Position numbers and translations under genes: made by a program. Below, one piece after another: positions 41,936 through 53,354 of a DNA stretch of 64,000 nucleotides. The stretch spans positions 3,936,001 through 4,000,000 of the forward strand of contig WPIO01000029.1 in the NCBI GenBank assembly GCA_009760855.2, given 5' to 3'. The stretch is from Cristatella mucedo. Taxonomy: Eukaryota; Bryozoa; Phylactolaemata; Cristatellidae. A model generated the notes under the pieces. The model made no database searches. It saw only the letters and a program-made list of their open reading frames with translations, and was not told the origin of the DNA. Position 1 is the stretch's first letter, and every line of letters begins with the position of its first letter.

Positions 41936-44230
41936 TTGTTGTCTGGAAAATTTTGGAAATGAAAGAGGGTCTTTTGCCGGGCGAGCTTAGTTCCAGGATC
42001 GGCAGGATTAGGAGGAGGGGCAGCGTTAGCAGCAGCAGCAGCAGCAGTAGTAACAGTGGAATCAGTACGCCATTCTCGAGGACCAAGCCCAACCATCTAG
42101 TAGTTCCTTTTCAATATTAGCCACGGAATTTTTTACTGGGAATAAGGCTTTGTCTTTTTGCAGGCACAACAAAACGTCACATTTAAGGTCGATTAACACA
42201 CCGGCATCTTAATGAGTAGTGAGCAGCTTCCAATCACTGTGAACATAATTATCTCCCTGACTGGTGATGGCACTGGCATTCGTCCGAGTAAACTTGTATG
42301 CAAACAATCGGTCATCAGAAGGAAGCTCTGTGAGCACTTAATGAGGGGCTTGTGTGGTTTACTGAAAAAATATTGCCCAGTTAGGTGCACCCCTAACTAG
42401 TGCCACCACGATCCGGAAATGACTGCTGAGTGAGATAAATATTCACCAATTTTTGGTGATTTGCCACTCGTGCATCCTACTTCCATTCCAATCTGTAGGA
42501 CTGCTTGAAAAGGTAATTGATCTATTGGAGTGTTGGTGCACTTGTTGAGAAAGTCTTTAGCTTTCAGGAGCCCGACTCGGAAGTGTTTCACCAGCTAGCA
42601 GGAAATTTTTCCATCTCTAACCCACAATCCTGGCACCCATAGCCTCCTTCCAAGTGACCGATTCAGCAGCCAATCCGGGGTGCCGAAACCACCAGCCCAA
42701 TACATCAGTCGGGCATACGTATACTCATCTGACAAATGTGCACCCCACCGGCAGATAGTAGTGGGCCAAACGATGGCTTTGTCAGACATTCCCACAGGTT
42801 GGACCAGTAGTGCCGAGGGTTTCCTGCCAACAAAGACCAATGCATTTGCCTTGGCCGAATGTGATACAAGTGCAGAATCATTTGGCCGGATCAGGCAATA
42901 GTACAGTGGGCTCGGACCGGAGCAGGGTGCCCGGTGGTCGAAAGGAGAGGGCTGTCAGCCTGCCGCCACTTGCAAAACTCAGCATTCTTCTCCGAAGTTT
43001 CAGCAGCTGGGGACAGGCCTGGACAAGAAGCTTGCAGCCTAGAGATGCTCACTCCCTAGAGGGCGCTCCTCCCTGCGGAAGCCCTGTGAAAGCTGGTCAG
43101 GGATTCTATGCTCGATGTAGATGCAGCTGCACCTGCATCAACTCTTGGAGGTTTCGGGTCTGAATTTTTGTTATTCAGTGTGCTAGAACACTGGGGGGCA
43201 CCTGGAAGTAGCAATTGGCACGTCGACTGAAAATCTGCCTGCCTCCAGCTACGACGGCTTGTCAGCACAGCCTTAGTCTATCGGTTCTTGAATTGGCTTT
43301 GGAAGCTGCAATCGACCAGAACGACCGCTATCGTGCATAATGCCATCTTTAATTGCACTTGGCAAGACCTGGCCGAAGCTTATTTGATGCTGCTGGGCTC
43401 CACAGATAGCCAATTGCCAGGCATTCATCAGCTTGCCAGACAACTCCATACTTCCACACGGCATTTGCAATGCCGATTTCGCAATTGCAATTTGCCGAGT
43501 ACTCCGGCGACTGCCACCATGGTGGCATGGCGCCTGATACTCCCAACAGCTGAGCTGTGCCAGTGTGCTGAGACCGAAAGGCATCAAGCCATCTTCGGGT
43601 GCTGGTCTGCTAGAGACGCGCAGCACATTACCGTGGGAGCAATGCTAGGAGAGCTGTGGGCTGTCAGTCGAGAATCAGCAGTCAAGTCCTGCACGAGCCC
43701 CTATTATCAAGAGTTCATGCTCTAGGGCATGGGAAGGGCAGGCTGCAGAAAGGTTCTACCACTGAGTGCATTACCATGGTGTCATCTTCTTCCAGACCTT
43801 GGGCACTTTCGGTGCTAGAATAACTAGCAGGCCCCAAGCCACATCTCCGTGGCAAAGCTGACCACGAATGGATTCTTGAAATCGGTTTCAAGCAATAGCA
43901 AATTTCAAGCCGAGGTACAAGCAATGAAAGGCAACCTAACCCAAGACTTTCCAAGTAGCTGTGTTAGCATCCTAAGAGTGAAAAGAAAAGGCAACGCGAT
44001 GCTCAAGTTTCGAGCGGTAAGTCCCTTAGACTGACGAGGCGAGCAGCACGAGCATTTGCCGATCGCACTGGCTGCTTCCTAAGAGCACTCGTCTTTCGGT
44101 TAATTCTCCTGTTCTGCCCGAGCTCAGCCTCAGCACGATGGCTGGATCGGTTCTATCCCTCTGCTGCTGCTGACCTGTCCAAGGCCTCGATAATGGCTGA
44201 GGCGGCTGAAGAGTTGATCAGCCAGGATTA
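41936..44230. other. CTG/CAG-rich region without a recognised gene
   Basis: Sequence rich in GCTG, CAGC and TGCCA words and poor in CpG. Frames of 81-145 codons occur on both strands (plus 42810-43163 and 43288-43725; minus 42595-42840 and 43273-43626) over the same bases. None shows a domain I recognise. A GCA run lies at 42030-42049. It may be an unidentified repeat family or a mosaic of them. Confidence 0.3.
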
Positions 44231-44235
44231 AGCCA

Positions 44236-44472
44236 GGGAGGAGGAGGAGGAGGAGGAGGAGGAGGAGGAGGAGGAGGAGGAGGAGGAGGAGGAGGAGGAG
44301 GAGGAGGAGGAGGAGGAGGAGGAGGAGGAGGAGGAGGAGGAGGAGGAGGAGGAGGAGGAGGAGGAGGAGGAGGAGGAGGAGGAGGAGGAGGAGGAGGAGG
44401 AGGAGGAGGAGGAGGAGGAGGAGGAGGAGGAGGAGGAGGAGGAGGAGGAGGAGGAGGAGAAAAAGGAGGAGG
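44236..44472. repeat. Long (GGA)n / (TCC)n array
   Basis: About 74 pure GGA triplets (to 44459) followed by AAAAAGGAGGAGG. All purine on the plus strand. The poly-Pro frame on the minus strand is an artefact. The true length may differ from the assembly. Confidence 0.97.
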
Positions 44473-44734
44473 TCTAATCTCGACCTCTCCCTGGGCTATG
44501 GAATTATCGAAGAGGGCTTGAGAGAGACACAGTTTGTCGGGTTGCTTGTTGCCTTGCATGCCCCTTTCGGGCCAGTCCAATCAAGTAGATACTCAGTTGC
44601 CTGCACCCCACTCTCGTCGGCATGCCCATTCAGGCTCGACACTGGTAGTAGCTGCCGAGCAGATTAGCATAAGGCAGCTGTTTGACACAGGTGGTAATTG
44701 CCTGACTGGTATTAATGGTAATACACTCGGTATG

Positions 44735-44892
44735 AGCCTCTGTGGTAAAGTGCTTGCACTTACGCAACGTTAGGTTGGTCGTGGGTTCGTGTCCAGTCGC
44801 AGACAGTTATATATTGCCTGCTGCAAGGTGAGGCAAAAGCTGCTGGGCTTCTTCTCTGCTGCCGAAATAAGGCTGCTAAATCAGCAGATCTT
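44735..44892 (+). mobile_element. SINE-B-like copy, diverged
   Basis: Box A-like CTCTGTGGTAAAGTGCTTGC, box B GTGGGTTCGTGTCC near 44778-44791, body TATATTGCCTGCTGCAAGG, and an end GAAATAAGGCTGCTAAATCAGC that matches the family's AGGCTGTT-AATCAGC ending. It has the same architecture as SINE-B with extra substitutions. Confidence 0.72.
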
Positions 44893-45548
44893 TTGCGCTC
44901 TTTCGTGTGCCAGAGGCCAGATACTAAGCTGGAAAGATTTCCTGAATGCAACTAGGTTAAAGAAACGATTGCTGGCTGAGTGTGTGGCAACTAGCATGCT
45001 TCTAGAACGGAGCTGTGAATGCAGGCCCACATCAGAGCTGCCTCAGTTGTGGCAACTTTATTCTTTTTATGCTTGCAACTGCTGGTAAGGACCTACCTGC
45101 CCCCCAGACGGACCTAGATCAGCTAAACAAAATCCACTGGGTCTATGGGTGCTCTCATTCCCTCTGGCTACAGCTGTATTCCCCCTCTCTCTCTTTCTCT
45201 TGGTAAGCAGATCCAAAGAAGATCCTTCTTTCTCCAGATTCTTTCAGGAGACCAGGTTCATGACACAAACAGGTTCGAGGATTGTTGGATTTTCTCTAGA
45301 AAGGGTAGCATAATTTTGTATCGTATTCCGGAAAGCAGTGCTTAGTGCAATCCTGGCTGCTTGGTCGGCCACTGTAAGCCTTCACAGAATAGGCGAGTGA
45401 CAACAGCAGCTGCATTCACTCGGAATCACTCAGAGAGTTGTGAGCTGCCTCTGTGCATCTGCTGCTCCTTACGGAGCTAGGCCGGTCAGCACACGTGCAG
45501 TCGCATACGAGGCAGCTCGCCAGAGTGACTCGGCATACAGGTAGCAGT
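44893..45548. other. No recognised feature
   Basis: CTG/CAG-leaning sequence continuing the style of 42-44 kb. The frame at 44789-45088 has no recognised domain. Confidence 0.4.
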
Positions 45549-46253
45549 CTCGTCTCGACTTCTGCAACCCACTGCTTACTGGCCTACCAGCATGTGCGAT
45601 CAGGCGATTGCAACTGGTGCAAAACTCTGCAGCTAGGCTTGTCTGTCGTGAGCGTCGCAGTTGCCACATTACTCCACTTCTCGCCGACCTGCACTGGTTA
45701 CCAGTCAAGCAACGGATTGACTTCAAGGTTTTGTCGCTCACTTTTAGGTCTCTTCATTCTATGGCTCCAGCCTATCTTTCAGATATACTACCCCATCAGG
45801 CAAAGCATCGTACCACTCGCTTTTCGGAATCCAACAGTCTAGAAATACCTCGTACAAACCTTAAATCCTTTGGAGACCGTGCATTTAGCTCGTATGCTCC
45901 CAAAGCCTGGAACTCCCTCCCGACCTGCATCAAAACATCCCCTGACCTGACCACATTTAAAAGAAACTTAAAAACACACCTATTTAGGACAGCATTTAGT
46001 GGGTCCTTGTGATTCGTCCTCGATGTGCTTATGCGTGCTGACACTGTGCATGCTGCCACTAACCACATTTGCATGCTGACCCAATGCATGTAACCCCTAA
46101 CCATGTTATTCATTTTGTTTGTTTTTCAAGCATGATTTTACTTACTATTCTATTGCGTATCACTTTGCAGCAAATGTAAAGCGCCTAGAAAGAGATTGAG
46201 TTCTCTGAGGGCGCTTTATCAAGTGCAATGTTATTATTATTATTATTATAGCC
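45549..46253 (+). mobile_element. LINE-A copy, young, 5'-truncated
   Basis: Sense strand. A 134-codon open stretch at 45608-46012 runs from LVQNSAARLVCRERR to the terminal FSGSL and TGA, then a complete 3' UTR, perfect stem-loop and (ATT)6 tail at 46230-46249. Very close to the 12180 and 30570 copies. Truncated in the region coding for SRLDFCN. Confidence 0.93.
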
Positions 46254-46461
46254 GTGCGCTGGCACCAATACGGTGGACACAAAATGCTGCTGCTGCATTG
46301 CCGTGGCATTGCACAGCTGTCATCCAATCGGTGAAGGTGGTGCTGGATGATTACTGCTGCCCCCTCCCCTCCCAGCTTCTGGTGCTAGTGCTGCTTCAGT
46401 TGCTGCTTCTGCTGTCTTGGTTTGGGTTCCTGTGGTTTCACTACTACTGGCTGTGGTGGTA

Positions 46462-47084
46462 CTAATAATAATGTAACGTTTGTATTGAGTCCCAAGAGAA
46501 CTAAATATTTTTCTATTTACTTTGCATATGCTCTAAAGAAGAAAGGGTGTCAAAAGCTCAGTAAGAGCATACACAATTCATTCACAAGCAAGCTCATACT
46601 TAAAGTATTAGCTCATACGGACTGCTCATGCAGACTGTAAGCAAATGCTGTGCTGAAAAGGTGCGTTTTTAGCTTCTTTTTCAACGTTATTAAGTCAGGG
46701 GAGGTCGTAAAGTCAGGTGGAAACCAGTTACAGGCTTCGGGAGAATACGAACTGAACGGCTGCACGGTCTCTGAAGTATTTGAGGTTGATCAATGCTCAA
46801 CTAAACGACTTGGTCAGAATAGCAGGCGGTGCAATGCCTAGCCTGACCGGGAGCAGATAGGATATTTGATATCGGATATGAGGTCGACGAGGAGCACTAA
46901 CACGAAGCTAACGACAATCGAATTAACAATATTGTGGTCGATCTGCGGCTTGATAGGGCAGATCGGCAGAATGATGATGCAGATCGGAGAGAAGTGGTGC
47001 TGTGGCAACTGCACCGCTCAAGACAAACAAAGCCCAACTCCTGAGTTTTGTACCAACTGCAAGCGCCTTATTGCTTCGGCAGGA
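46462..47084 (-). mobile_element. LINE-A-like copy, diverged (left half of a head-to-head pair)
   Basis: Diverged tail and stem-loop (46470-46535), then a 3' UTR and C-terminal coding (KVKKKLKTHLF and NSWFPPDF-like regions), up to NCAAPLLSDLHHHSADL-type coding and the CKRLIASAGR-like segment at ~47060-47084. Broken frame. Confidence 0.72.
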
Positions 47085-47087
47085 AGA

Positions 47088-47758
47088 GCTATAACTCCCT
47101 GCTTGCTGCCTGCCAGCATGTGCAATCAGATGCTTACAGCTGGTGCAGAACTCTGCAGCTAGGCTTTGTTTGTCGTGAGCGTCGCAGTTGCCACGTCGCA
47201 CCACTTCTCGCCGATCTGCACTGGCTACCAGTCAAGCAACGCATCGACTTCAAGGTTTTGTCGCTCACTTTTAGGTCCCTTCATTCTTTGGATCCAGCCT
47301 ATCTCTCAGATCTACTCCCCCCACCAGGCCAAGCATCATAACACCCGCTTTTTGGAGACTAAATGTATATCTACACCTCGTAGAAAACCTCAAATCCTTT
47401 GGAGACCGTGCATTTAGTTCGTGTGCTCCAAAACCTGGAACTCACTCCGACTTCCGTCAAGACATCCCCTGACGTGACCACGTTTAAAAAAACTTAAGAC
47501 ACGCCTATTTAAGACAGCATTTAGTGGGTCCCTGTGATTGGTCATTTATATGCTTATACGTGCTGACACTGTTGCATGCTTGCCACGAACCATACCTGCA
47601 TGCTGACCTTGTGCACGGTACCCCTAACCATGTTCTTCACGTTGTTAATCAAGCACGGTACCACTCACCATTCAATCGTATTTCCTTGCAGCAAATGTAA
47701 AGCACCTAGAAAGAGAATGAGTTCTCCGAGGGCACTTTATCAAGTGTATTATTATCTT
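47088..47758 (+). mobile_element. LINE-A copy (right half of a head-to-head pair)
   Basis: Sense strand, from the SLLAACQHVQSDAYSW region through SCHVAPLLADLHWLPVKQRIDFKVL (47048-47341 frame), a frame shift in the CCCCCCACCAGG run at 47319, the KSFGDRAFSS region, 3' UTR, stem-loop with GCACC and GGCAC arms and an ATT-type tail. 5' truncation falls within about 25 consensus bases of the break in the opposite copy. Confidence 0.85.
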
Positions 47759-47779
47759 TATTACCTGTGAGAAGTAAGC

Positions 47780-47906
47780 TTCAGAAGTTGAGATGCAATA
47801 GCACATATTCTGGGACCAACTTAAATGTGGTATCTCAATTACAGCCGGCTAAAATTTCGTGAAGTCTCAACAGGAGATTGACTGGCCGAGCTCAATTACA
47901 GGTGGA
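47780..47906 (-). mobile_element. LINE-A fragment
   Basis: Minus strand, region coding for the start of VHAFVTSRLD and the KIRACLDKDTTSK segment (plus-strand CAGAAGTTGAGATG and AATGTGGTATCTCAATTACAGCC). It ends where a LINE-B tail begins. Confidence 0.65.
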
Positions 47907-47911
47907 GATAC

Positions 47912-48194
47912 ATACCTGCAATGTAATGTGTCTCCATCTGTAACTCCATAAGCCACAGAGACTATGTGGGTGTTACACAGGAGAGTTTTTAATAGCGTAC
48001 TCACAGCCAAAGCGACTCTCGGTACGCATTCGGTAGCCAACAGACTTCATCTCATGCAACAAAAAGAAAGTTGGAAGCATAGCAGAATCAGGAGGGCAGT
48101 TGAGGTTGTGAGCAGTATGAAAGTAGCAGCTCAGGACCGCTGGAAAGGATGAGCCATAGTCGGCAGCAGGAGATTAGTTGTTATTGCATAAGAA
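47912..48194 (-). mobile_element. LINE-B 3' end copy
   Basis: Pentamer-type tail (TGCAATGTAATGTGTCTCC), then the LINE-B 3' UTR (GGTAGCCAACAGACTTC), truncated at the TACTCTCC-type region near 48194. It sits between two pieces of older LINE-A. Confidence 0.9.
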
Positions 48195-48209
48195 AATACA
48201 TGCTTACAA

Positions 48210-48806
48210 AAGTATGCAGGCTTGGATACACCCAAAGCTATGCCGAATCTCTATAACGATTAGTTTGAACCCTGACTGCAAGTTACTGTCTTGGTTTGAA
48301 GTTTCGATATAAAAGCTCTGCTGGTGTGCCACTACTTGTTCCAGTGTCTTTGATAAGAATGGCAGTAGGGAGATGGGGCAGAAGTTACTTAACGCCTCCA
48401 GGTCGAGTGTTGCTTTCTTTATTAGTGGTCCAACCACAGCCTTTTTCAAAGAAGCAGGGATGAGACTTGAGGCTTAGGGCATATTTGTTATGCTAGTCAT
48501 GCAGGGCAACAGCAAGTCGATGCATCTCAGAAGGAGAATGCTGGTTTTAGGAGCTACTGAGGGCTACTAGTCTTCTTAGCCTGGGATATGAGCCTTAGGC
48601 TATGATGATAGGATATGAGCCTTAGGATATGATCTTAGCCTTAGGATATGAGCATAGAGATGAGATCACTAGTGGCAGTCTTGAAGTTAGACAGTGAGTT
48701 GCTGCAAGGAGTTGAGGGAGAGTAGTCCAGTGCTGATGTTACTTAGTGACAGCAGTCCAGTAGGGAATGTTAACATGGGGATGGACTCTGATCTTATGTG
48801 TGTGCT
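48210..48806 (-). mobile_element. LINE-A RT and pre-RT fragment with local tandem expansion
   Basis: Minus-strand RT coding. NLQSGFK, then SFYIETSNQDS and FLSKTLEQVVAHQ with LSNFCPISLLPF (the YRPVSLL block), KKAVVGPLIKKATLDLEALSN, and the SMPAFK-type pre-RT region near 48660-48800. A GGATATGAGCCTTAGG motif is repeated at 48588-48655 where the LINE has a single GATACGAGCTTTAGGA. Confidence 0.8.
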
Positions 48807-49202
48807 TGCGTGCGTGGGTGTGCACAGCTGTGTGTGGGCAGCTGCATGGCAGATTGTTGCAATCCTTTCCAAGGAGATGTAAGGAGGACTAGACTCCGTG
48901 GACCCTCACTCTTGTATAAGTCTGAGAGCAAATGACCCCAGTCTGGTTCAGATTCCGATGTGTAGACATGCAGCCCCTTGCACGCTTGGCATGCAGGATC
49001 TTGATGCTCTGAGAGTCAAATATGGAAATCCCCCTCCGTCCTGAAAAGGGCATCCGAAAGTACCCCTTGCATGCACCAGCACCATGTGTCAATGATCTTC
49101 ATATGTACATGTGTCCTCTCTCAATGCATGGCATGGTGGCTTTGACTGCACAACCACCTAGCTACTGGGCAGCAGCAGCTAGTAGTCAGCAGCAGTCAGC
49201 AG
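48807..49202. other. No recognised feature
   Basis: GT-leaning then CTG/CAG-leaning sequence. No gene or repeat family recognised. Confidence 0.4.
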
Positions 49203-50112
49203 CATCAATGCAATGTAATGTATCTCCTTCTGTAACTCCACAAAGTCATAAAGACCATGTGGGTGTTACGCAGGAGAGTTTTGTATAGCGCACTCACAGC
49301 CTAAGCGGCTTTCGGTACGCATTCGGTAGCCAACAGACTTCGTCTCACGCAACAAAAAAAGTGGGAAGCATAGCACTTGAGGTAGTGAGTAGAATAGAAG
49401 TAGCAGCTCAGGACCGCTGAAAAGGATGAGCCATAGTCGGCAGTAGGAGAGTAGTTGTCGTTGCGTAAGAATTGTGGAAGCGAGTTCCACAGTCTAGGAC
49501 CTGCAGAGCTAAGGCTTCTGTCGCCAACGGTCTTTAAGCAGAGGAATGGGACAGCTAATTTATTGCCCACACAGGACCTGAGGGCGCGAACAGGCTGAAA
49601 CTGATGCAGCAGTTCAGCTAGGTACGAAGGAGCCAAGCCATGGCGGGCCTTGTGGGTCAGCGTAAGAACTTTGCTCTGCATCCTTTGCTCAACCGACAAC
49701 CATCCTAGCTCTTTCAGCAAAGGAGACACGTGCTCAAACCACTGGGACTTGAAGACTAGCCTTGCAGCCAAATTCATAGTCCGTTGTAGTAGCATAATAG
49801 CTTTCTTTGGCAGCCCAGCCAAAAGGGAATTACAATAATCAAGCCGAGACAGAACTAAAGAGCTAGTTAATTTTTTACAAGCCACTGTGGTAGACAGCTC
49901 CTAATCTTGGATAGGGATCGGATGTGATGGCTAGCTGTAGAGGTCTTCTGAATGAAGCTTTTGAAATTGAGGCAGCTGTCGAACAAGACACCTAAATTTT
50001 GAGCACGTGGTGATGGTCGCACAATAGCATCACCTTTTAGAAGAGCAAAGCCTTTTAATCCAGCCAGATGCTTAGAGTGTCCTATGAGCAGCAGTTTGGT
50101 TTTGTCCATCGC
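49203..50112 (-). mobile_element. LINE-B copy, C-terminal RT to 3' end
   Basis: Pentamer tail at 49205-49220, 3' UTR, and RT C-terminal coding in two overlapping frames (49301-49885 and 49867-50190) broken by a base change near 49870-49910. It contains SSLVLSRLDYCNSLLAGLPKKAI and the PRLWNSLPQFLRN region. It ends at the KTKLLLIGH segment near 50112. Fairly young by its closeness to the 35174 copy. Confidence 0.9.
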
Positions 50113-50288
50113 TTGTGATGTGAGGACGTGAGCTAATCGAAACAACGAAATAACCGATGCTTTTCCAAATTGCACTACACCGGTTACCAAAGCTGCCGAA
50201 TATCTGGTGGTGAGACCATCTCATTCGCAATCATTATTACTCGTGGTGTTGACTTAGAGCCAGAGTAAGAGGTAAGAAAAGCCTTAAA

Positions 50289-50432
50289 GGTCAGCTGATT
50301 CAACAGCCTCAATGATGTGGCTTGACATCAAAAGTGCTGTAGCAGCTACACTTGCAGCAGCTCGGGAGGGGGCTCGAACCCTCGACACGCATCGTCGTAA
50401 AGCTGGAGCTCCGTGCCCCCCCAGCTTGAGGC
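50289..50432 (-). mobile_element. SINE-B-like copy, diverged
   Basis: 3' end CTGATTCAACAGCCTC (plus-strand view), body replaced by a diverged segment, box B GAGGGTTCGAGCCCC near 50371-50385, head near 50400-50430. Family ends match but the middle differs. Confidence 0.65.
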
Positions 50433-52490
50433 AGAGGTCATGCCGGGTCATGTGCAGCAGAGGTTGCGTTTTCTCACTGCACGGTTTATCCACCGGTAGA
50501 ACCTGCCTTAGCCTAGCACATGCCTTGCCTGTGCTTAGCTAATGAGCTAGGCACACACGGTCTCAAAATTCAGGCCTCTCAGACTTCAGCTTGCAAGATG
50601 GAAAAGCCCGAGAAGGTGCTGGAACCTACCTACACAGTAGCTTGGAGTGGGGGTGGCTCAGGTGAATGTGTTGGTTAAATCTTCTGCATGTAGCATCACA
50701 GACTCGACCGAGCCCCCCATCGCCCTTCCCCTTGAAGTGGTCTTAGCAATGCAGAAAGGCAGCTGATTGTGAATCAGTGACCGTAGCACCTGCTATCAAT
50801 AGCAATGACTCACCTCACATGGGCATCTATAAGGCATCTGCCTTATCAGCTCGTGTTAGAGCTGCTGCTGGGTGCAAGCTGCTTGATAGTAAGCACTTAG
50901 CCAGGCAGGGCTCCCATAGACATTCATCAGGGACCCGGGTGGATCTGGTAACTGCCATAGCCGGCCGTTTCAGCTGCCCAGGTCAAGCCAGAGTGATGTT
51001 CCATACAAAATCTTTCCACTTTCACTTTCACTTTCCTCCGAGCTGCTACACCGGCGAGTTTCATTCGAATGGAAAAATGGACTTCGAAGAAGAGGAGAAG
51101 ATATATGCGTGGCACTGAGTTCCAAAAGACGGCACGGCCTCTTAAGAATGCTTTGTAGAACAAAGTCGTACGACAGCATGCTGCTGCTTCTGCATGCTGT
51201 CGTACGGCATCCCGAGGGGGCGGATGCTCAGAAGGCTCGGAGGTCACCCACAGAGGTCAACGTGGCATGCCCGTGGATCGCTCCTGCTATCTATGTATGG
51301 ATAGCAGTCAACCAAGTGCGTGGGGTCTTCTAATGCTTTTGCCTCTCATGTCGGAAAAACCGACAGATAATTTGTCGGCGCCATGCTTGGACGACGAGCA
51401 GCGGCGACTGCATGCAGCGTCTGCGGCCTGCGTTTTTCTCTAGCACTTTTCCTACACAGATGCACACCCCTTATCTCTGGGCAACCGGCTTGGTTTGCCC
51501 TTTAGGTTTTTGCTAATTTGCTGGGTTTCATTGCTGCCAGTGGACTCGGCTCCAAGCTTTGGAGCCGGTGAGAGGGAGGCATGCACATGCACGTGCATTA
51601 GCAGCCCAGCTGACCCGGGCACGGCAGGGCTCCACACTTCGCTTTTTGCCTCTTGTGCTGTGCTGCTGCTTCTCGGCTGCACACTATTCACCTTGGCTGT
51701 CTTGCTGCTCTTTGGCGAAAATCAGCTTCTGGGGCTCCATTAGCCGCCGTCCAAAGTACGATCTGTAGATCTGTGATCTCGATCAGGATAACGATCTGAT
51801 CACAATCTGTGCCTCGCACGAAGCACCAGCTCTTGCTGGCTGGTCGAATTTCCTTTAAAAAATTAAAGGATTCGACTGTGCTGAAAGCTTTCAGTACACA
51901 AGAACTTGGCGGCCGGTGCCCGAGGTTACACTGATGAACTAAGAAGTTAAATGCAAAATTTGCTTTTCATTAGTCGTTGGCTTGAACGTCCGGCAACAGC
52001 ACTGGTCGTGCACAGTACTCGTGTTCGACCAAGTTTTGTTTGGTCAGCTTCACCTCGCAAAGTGGGGAGCGAATGACAAACCAAAATGCCCAGAACGCTT
52101 AGCACGAGTGGCATTTGGCCTGAATAGGCGTTCGTCTGGGCTGTCTTTGGTTGCTGAGCCGACAATCAGTGTCTGCCCCTAGCTATTCTGGGCAGCCGTC
52201 AGAGCAGCAGGCGCCGAGGCTGTCAGTGAGCTAACACTACGAGAATAGTGAGCAATTACTTGCTGTCGCACTGCATCCTGGCTGTCCTCAAAGGAACAAA
52301 GCTATTTAAATCAATTGCCCACAGACTTGGAAAATCCATCCCTCTCTGGCACTTTCCTGAAGTTTGCACTCGGCACTGCTCATTGGAGAAAAGAAGTTGT
52401 GTCAACTGTGTAGTGATAACATACGAAGTGTCAGCAAGCGCATGCATGCACACCAACGAACAACGTACACGTTTTGAATAAGGGATACAT
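50433..52490. other. CTG/CAG-leaning region without a recognised gene
   Basis: Frames of 60-113 codons on both strands (e.g. 50777-51118 plus, 50927-51247 minus) without known domains. It contains a strong hairpin at 51167-51206 and a short CACTTTCACTTTCACTTTCC tract at 51019-51037. Confidence 0.3.
51167..51206. repeat. Perfect 15-bp inverted repeat
   Basis: Arms CGTACGACAGCATGC and GCATGCTGTCGTACG with a 10-base loop (TGCTGCTTCT). A strong hairpin, the longest perfect one I noticed in the window. Confidence 0.92.
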
Positions 52491-53005
52491 GGGTTTGTTG
52501 CTTTTTTTCTTAATGTAGTCAAGTCAGGATTATCGTGACGTCAGTCGGGTGTGACTTCCAGGCTCTAGGGACCTACAAAACTGATGGCTCTGTCTACTAC
52601 CAATTTCACGATGTTTCGAAGTACAGCTGAGCGACTTGAGTCAGAGTAGCAGGTGAGACGATGTGTAGCCTGATTAGGAAGTATTTCAGATAGGGGTAGA
52701 CCGAAGAAAGGGAAGGATGGGACCTAAAGGTAACCGTGAGCACACTTTGAGGCACCAATGCACTGCTTGATGAGGAGCCAGTGTAAATAGATTAGAAGTG
52801 GCTGATGTATGCAATGCCTGGGACGTTCACAAATGACCAGCTAGCTTCAGAGGTTTGCAATAATTGTTGGCATCTTACTGCACAATCAGGAACACCTGCA
52901 AGTAGTGAGCCACAGATGATATGTCACAGATGCATGGACCAACTAGGCTGTGTTATCGCCAATCTAAGCAAGTCCAAATGCTTGCAGTGTTATGTCTAAG
53001 GCAAG
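52491..53005 (-). mobile_element. LINE-A-like copy, diverged
   Basis: Minus strand. TTTAATGTAGTCAAGTCAGG-like words (DLTTLRKK C-terminal coding) near 52510, the GACTTCCAGGCTCTAGGG block near 52552, HWLLIKQCI-type coding near 52760-52785, and the QIIANLEASWS...NVPGIAYI-type region near 52800-52850, to VHASVTYHLWLTTC near 52900-52940. No clear tail. Confidence 0.7.
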
Positions 53006-53251
53006 CACTAAAGCTGATCCTCAGATAGCATTGTTAAAGAAATGAAAGTCCGTGAGATGCTTCGGTTTGCTCTTCAGTGGCGCTCTCTGCGGGTTCCGTC
53101 GGTCTCTAACTTGGCTGGTGTGTCACCCTACAGCTCTCGGCACGCAATGGGCGCAGCAATCAATCAATGACATCATCGAACGGCCTGCTATTGGCTTGCC
53201 GGCATGCAACACGGTCTAGCAGCATACCCTGAGTGGCCTGAGAGGTTGTAG

Positions 53252-53354
53252 GTAATAATAATAATAATAATGCACTTGATAAAGCGCCCTCAGAGAACTC
53301 AATCTCTTTCTGGGTGCTTTACATTTGCTGCAAAGGGAAATGCAATTGAGTGGC
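53252..53354 (-). mobile_element. LINE-A 3' tail fragment
   Basis: (AAT)6 tail, stem-loop with one change (TTTCTGGGTGCTTT), then 3' UTR up to ATGCAATTGAGTGG. 5'-truncated at about 100 bases. Confidence 0.88.

Noticed and set aside
44218-44580. Poly-proline protein of 120 residues
   Set aside because: Almost entirely the translation of the GGA/TCC array; a repeat artefact.
51496-51743. Hydrophobic 82-codon frame resembling a signal or membrane peptide
   Set aside because: Overlapped by frames on both strands and without start or splice context; the hydrophobicity comes from CTG-rich DNA.
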